Shown: in pieces, positions 62,995 to 64,000 of the stretch
Position numbering within the stretch: position 1 is the stretch's first letter
Layout: each line of letters begins with the position of its first letter
Origin: Sphagnum magellanicum
Lineage: Eukaryota; Streptophyta; Sphagnopsida; Sphagnales; Sphagnaceae
Assembly: GCA_021904315.1 (NCBI GenBank)
Contig: CM038908.1
Span: 17,008,501 to 17,072,500, forward strand
Direction: 5' to 3'
DNA length: 64,000 bases
The notes under the pieces: model-generated
Database searches by the model: none
What the model saw: only the letters and a program-made list of their open reading frames with translations
What the model was told of the DNA's origin: nothing
Translations under genes and position numbers: made by a program

Positions 62995-63842
62995 GAACAA
63001 TTTGCCTGCTTTAATAGCAGGAGAAATTTCTAATGAGGAAAACAGAGTGAATAGGTTAGTAATCATTCCTCATGGTGGGTGTAGTGAAGATTTTATCACA
63101 AGAGAGGATCTTACAGCATGATCCTCTAGCAAAGCAATGACCTAGGTGTTATGTAGCAGGTCACAAGATAACTTCTTTGGAATAATGACCAAGCATTCCT
63201 GATCAACTGGTGTAGCATGAGCAAGAGTGGCACAACTCAGATCTCATCCACCTCAGAGTAAAGATTTCACTGGTATTCAGCTCCATTTTAGAATCTTTAG
63301 ATAGTGATTGTTTCTGATACACCATCCCAGAGAAAATGTGACTGTTGCGACTGCATTTTGTTCTCCAACTTGGATGATTTAAGTCTTGAGGAACAAACTC
63401 TTGTGGTCTAAGCAACATAAATCATGACACATGAAAGGAATGAAATTGAAATCTGGTTTTACTCAGGACATAACTCCTAAAGTAGAAGCTAGTACAACAA
63501 CACAATTGAGCTGTTTGAAAATGGCACACAAAACCTTGCTTATGTTTATAATACAACACAACAGTTCTGAACACTTTGTTATATACAGTAGTCAAAAATT
63601 CTAGTTCCTAGCACACTAAAGATTCTTTGCTTGATTCAAAAAGAAAAGTTGAGATTTGCAGAGATGAAATCATTCAGTCCAGATGAGAACAGGATATGGT
63701 AAAAAAAACTGTCATCTGCTGACCAACATGTCTAGAATGACAGTTTGAAAAATTAGCTTCTCCTTCAATTCAGAAGACAACAGAAGCTACAGCAGCTATG
63801 AACCAATAAACTGGAAACTAATTTCTACCCTGGGGAGCAGAA
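62995..63842. other. probable 3' flank of the edge gene
   Basis: No supported ORF. It lies downstream of the minus-strand stop at 63843, so it may include that gene's 3' UTR. Confidence 0.3.
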
Positions 63843-64000
63843 CTAAGTCTCTAAGTCGTCCATCCGGTGTGAACTTGCCACTCTGTAGTAAAATTTATCA
63901 ACCATTGGTTGAGGAGGCATGAAGCCAACGGCCATCCTTGCAAAGCTGGGATGGATCCCATGAGGGACATGGCAGCAGCAGCAGCTTGTACCCCAGTCCC
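63843..64000 (-). CDS. 3' end of an unidentified gene (partial)
   Basis: On the minus strand, one frame reads FARMAVGFMPPQPMVDKFYY and continues RVASSHRMDDLET before a TAG at 63845-63843. The residue mix is protein-like and the DNA is GC-richer than its flank. A possible splice acceptor (ATCCCAG|CTTTGC, around 63944) would start the last exon there. A second frame stays open nearly as long (Ala/Leu-rich), so the choice of frame is a judgement. The rest of the gene lies beyond the right edge. I do not recognise the family. Confidence 0.38.
   Translation of the reverse strand, partial: DWGTSCCCCHVPHGIHPSFARMAVGFMPPQPMVDKFYYRVASSHRMDDLET

Overview
The window is nuclear DNA from a land plant with a large, AT-rich, transposon-loaded genome. 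The evidence is two multi-exon genes with GT-AG introns, a plant-type pfkB kinase, CACTA (En/Spm) and hAT elements with intact target-site duplications, and plant telomere-type TTTAGGG units beside a LINE. A fern, lycophyte, moss or gymnosperm would fit, but the sequence alone does not fix the lineage. No operon, phage, CRISPR array or bacterial feature is present.

Layout. 0-5 kb: a gag-like fragment, a 154-bp CACTA MITE (1556-1709, TSD TTT), a 15-bp minisatellite (2936-3540) and a CCTAGG-rich repeat with a tRNA-like segment. 6.3-11.2 kb: a decayed CACTA transposon whose Transpos_assoc, TNP2, DUF4218 and DUF4216 regions can still be followed; an 819-bp solo LTR (7861-8679, TSD GCACC) sits inside its TNP2 region. 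11.2-18.9 kb: mostly featureless, with a GC-richer patch and one copy of a ~315-bp dispersed repeat whose second copy is near 31.5 kb.

18.9-29.8 kb is the genic island. Gene 1 (+, five exons, 18975-22133) encodes an unrecognised ~700-residue coiled-coil protein with a Cys-pair cluster. Gene 2 (-, six exons, 29775-26960) encodes a ~514-residue pfkB-family kinase, best matched to chloroplast NARA5. The two genes converge.

31-37.5 kb: hairpins, a 38-bp tandem array, a (CA)n(CT)n microsatellite and a decayed L1-type LINE on the minus strand (coiled-coil/RRM-like ORF1; endonuclease, reverse transcriptase and Cys-His tail in ORF2). Telomere-like CCCTAA units lie immediately upstream of its ORF1 ATG.

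37.5-59 kb is a gene desert. It holds an inverted-repeat element (39867-40148), a 617-bp nonautonomous CACTA element (49629-50245, TSD TCC), a 74-nt near-perfect hairpin, a second and third copy of the CCTAGG/tRNA-like composite repeat (53.1-55.4 kb) with a hAT MITE nested inside (54327-54521, 8-bp TSD), and a CACTA MITE with perfect 50-bp inverted repeats (59171-59323, TSD ATG). 59.8-64 kb is less AT-rich, with tandem ~100-bp duplications and the probable 3' end of another minus-strand gene at the right edge.

The most unusual items are the repeated tandem-array/tRNA-like/CCTAGG architecture, the telomere-like leader of the LINE, and the readable nesting of a solo LTR in a CACTA transposase and a hAT MITE in a CCTAGG array.
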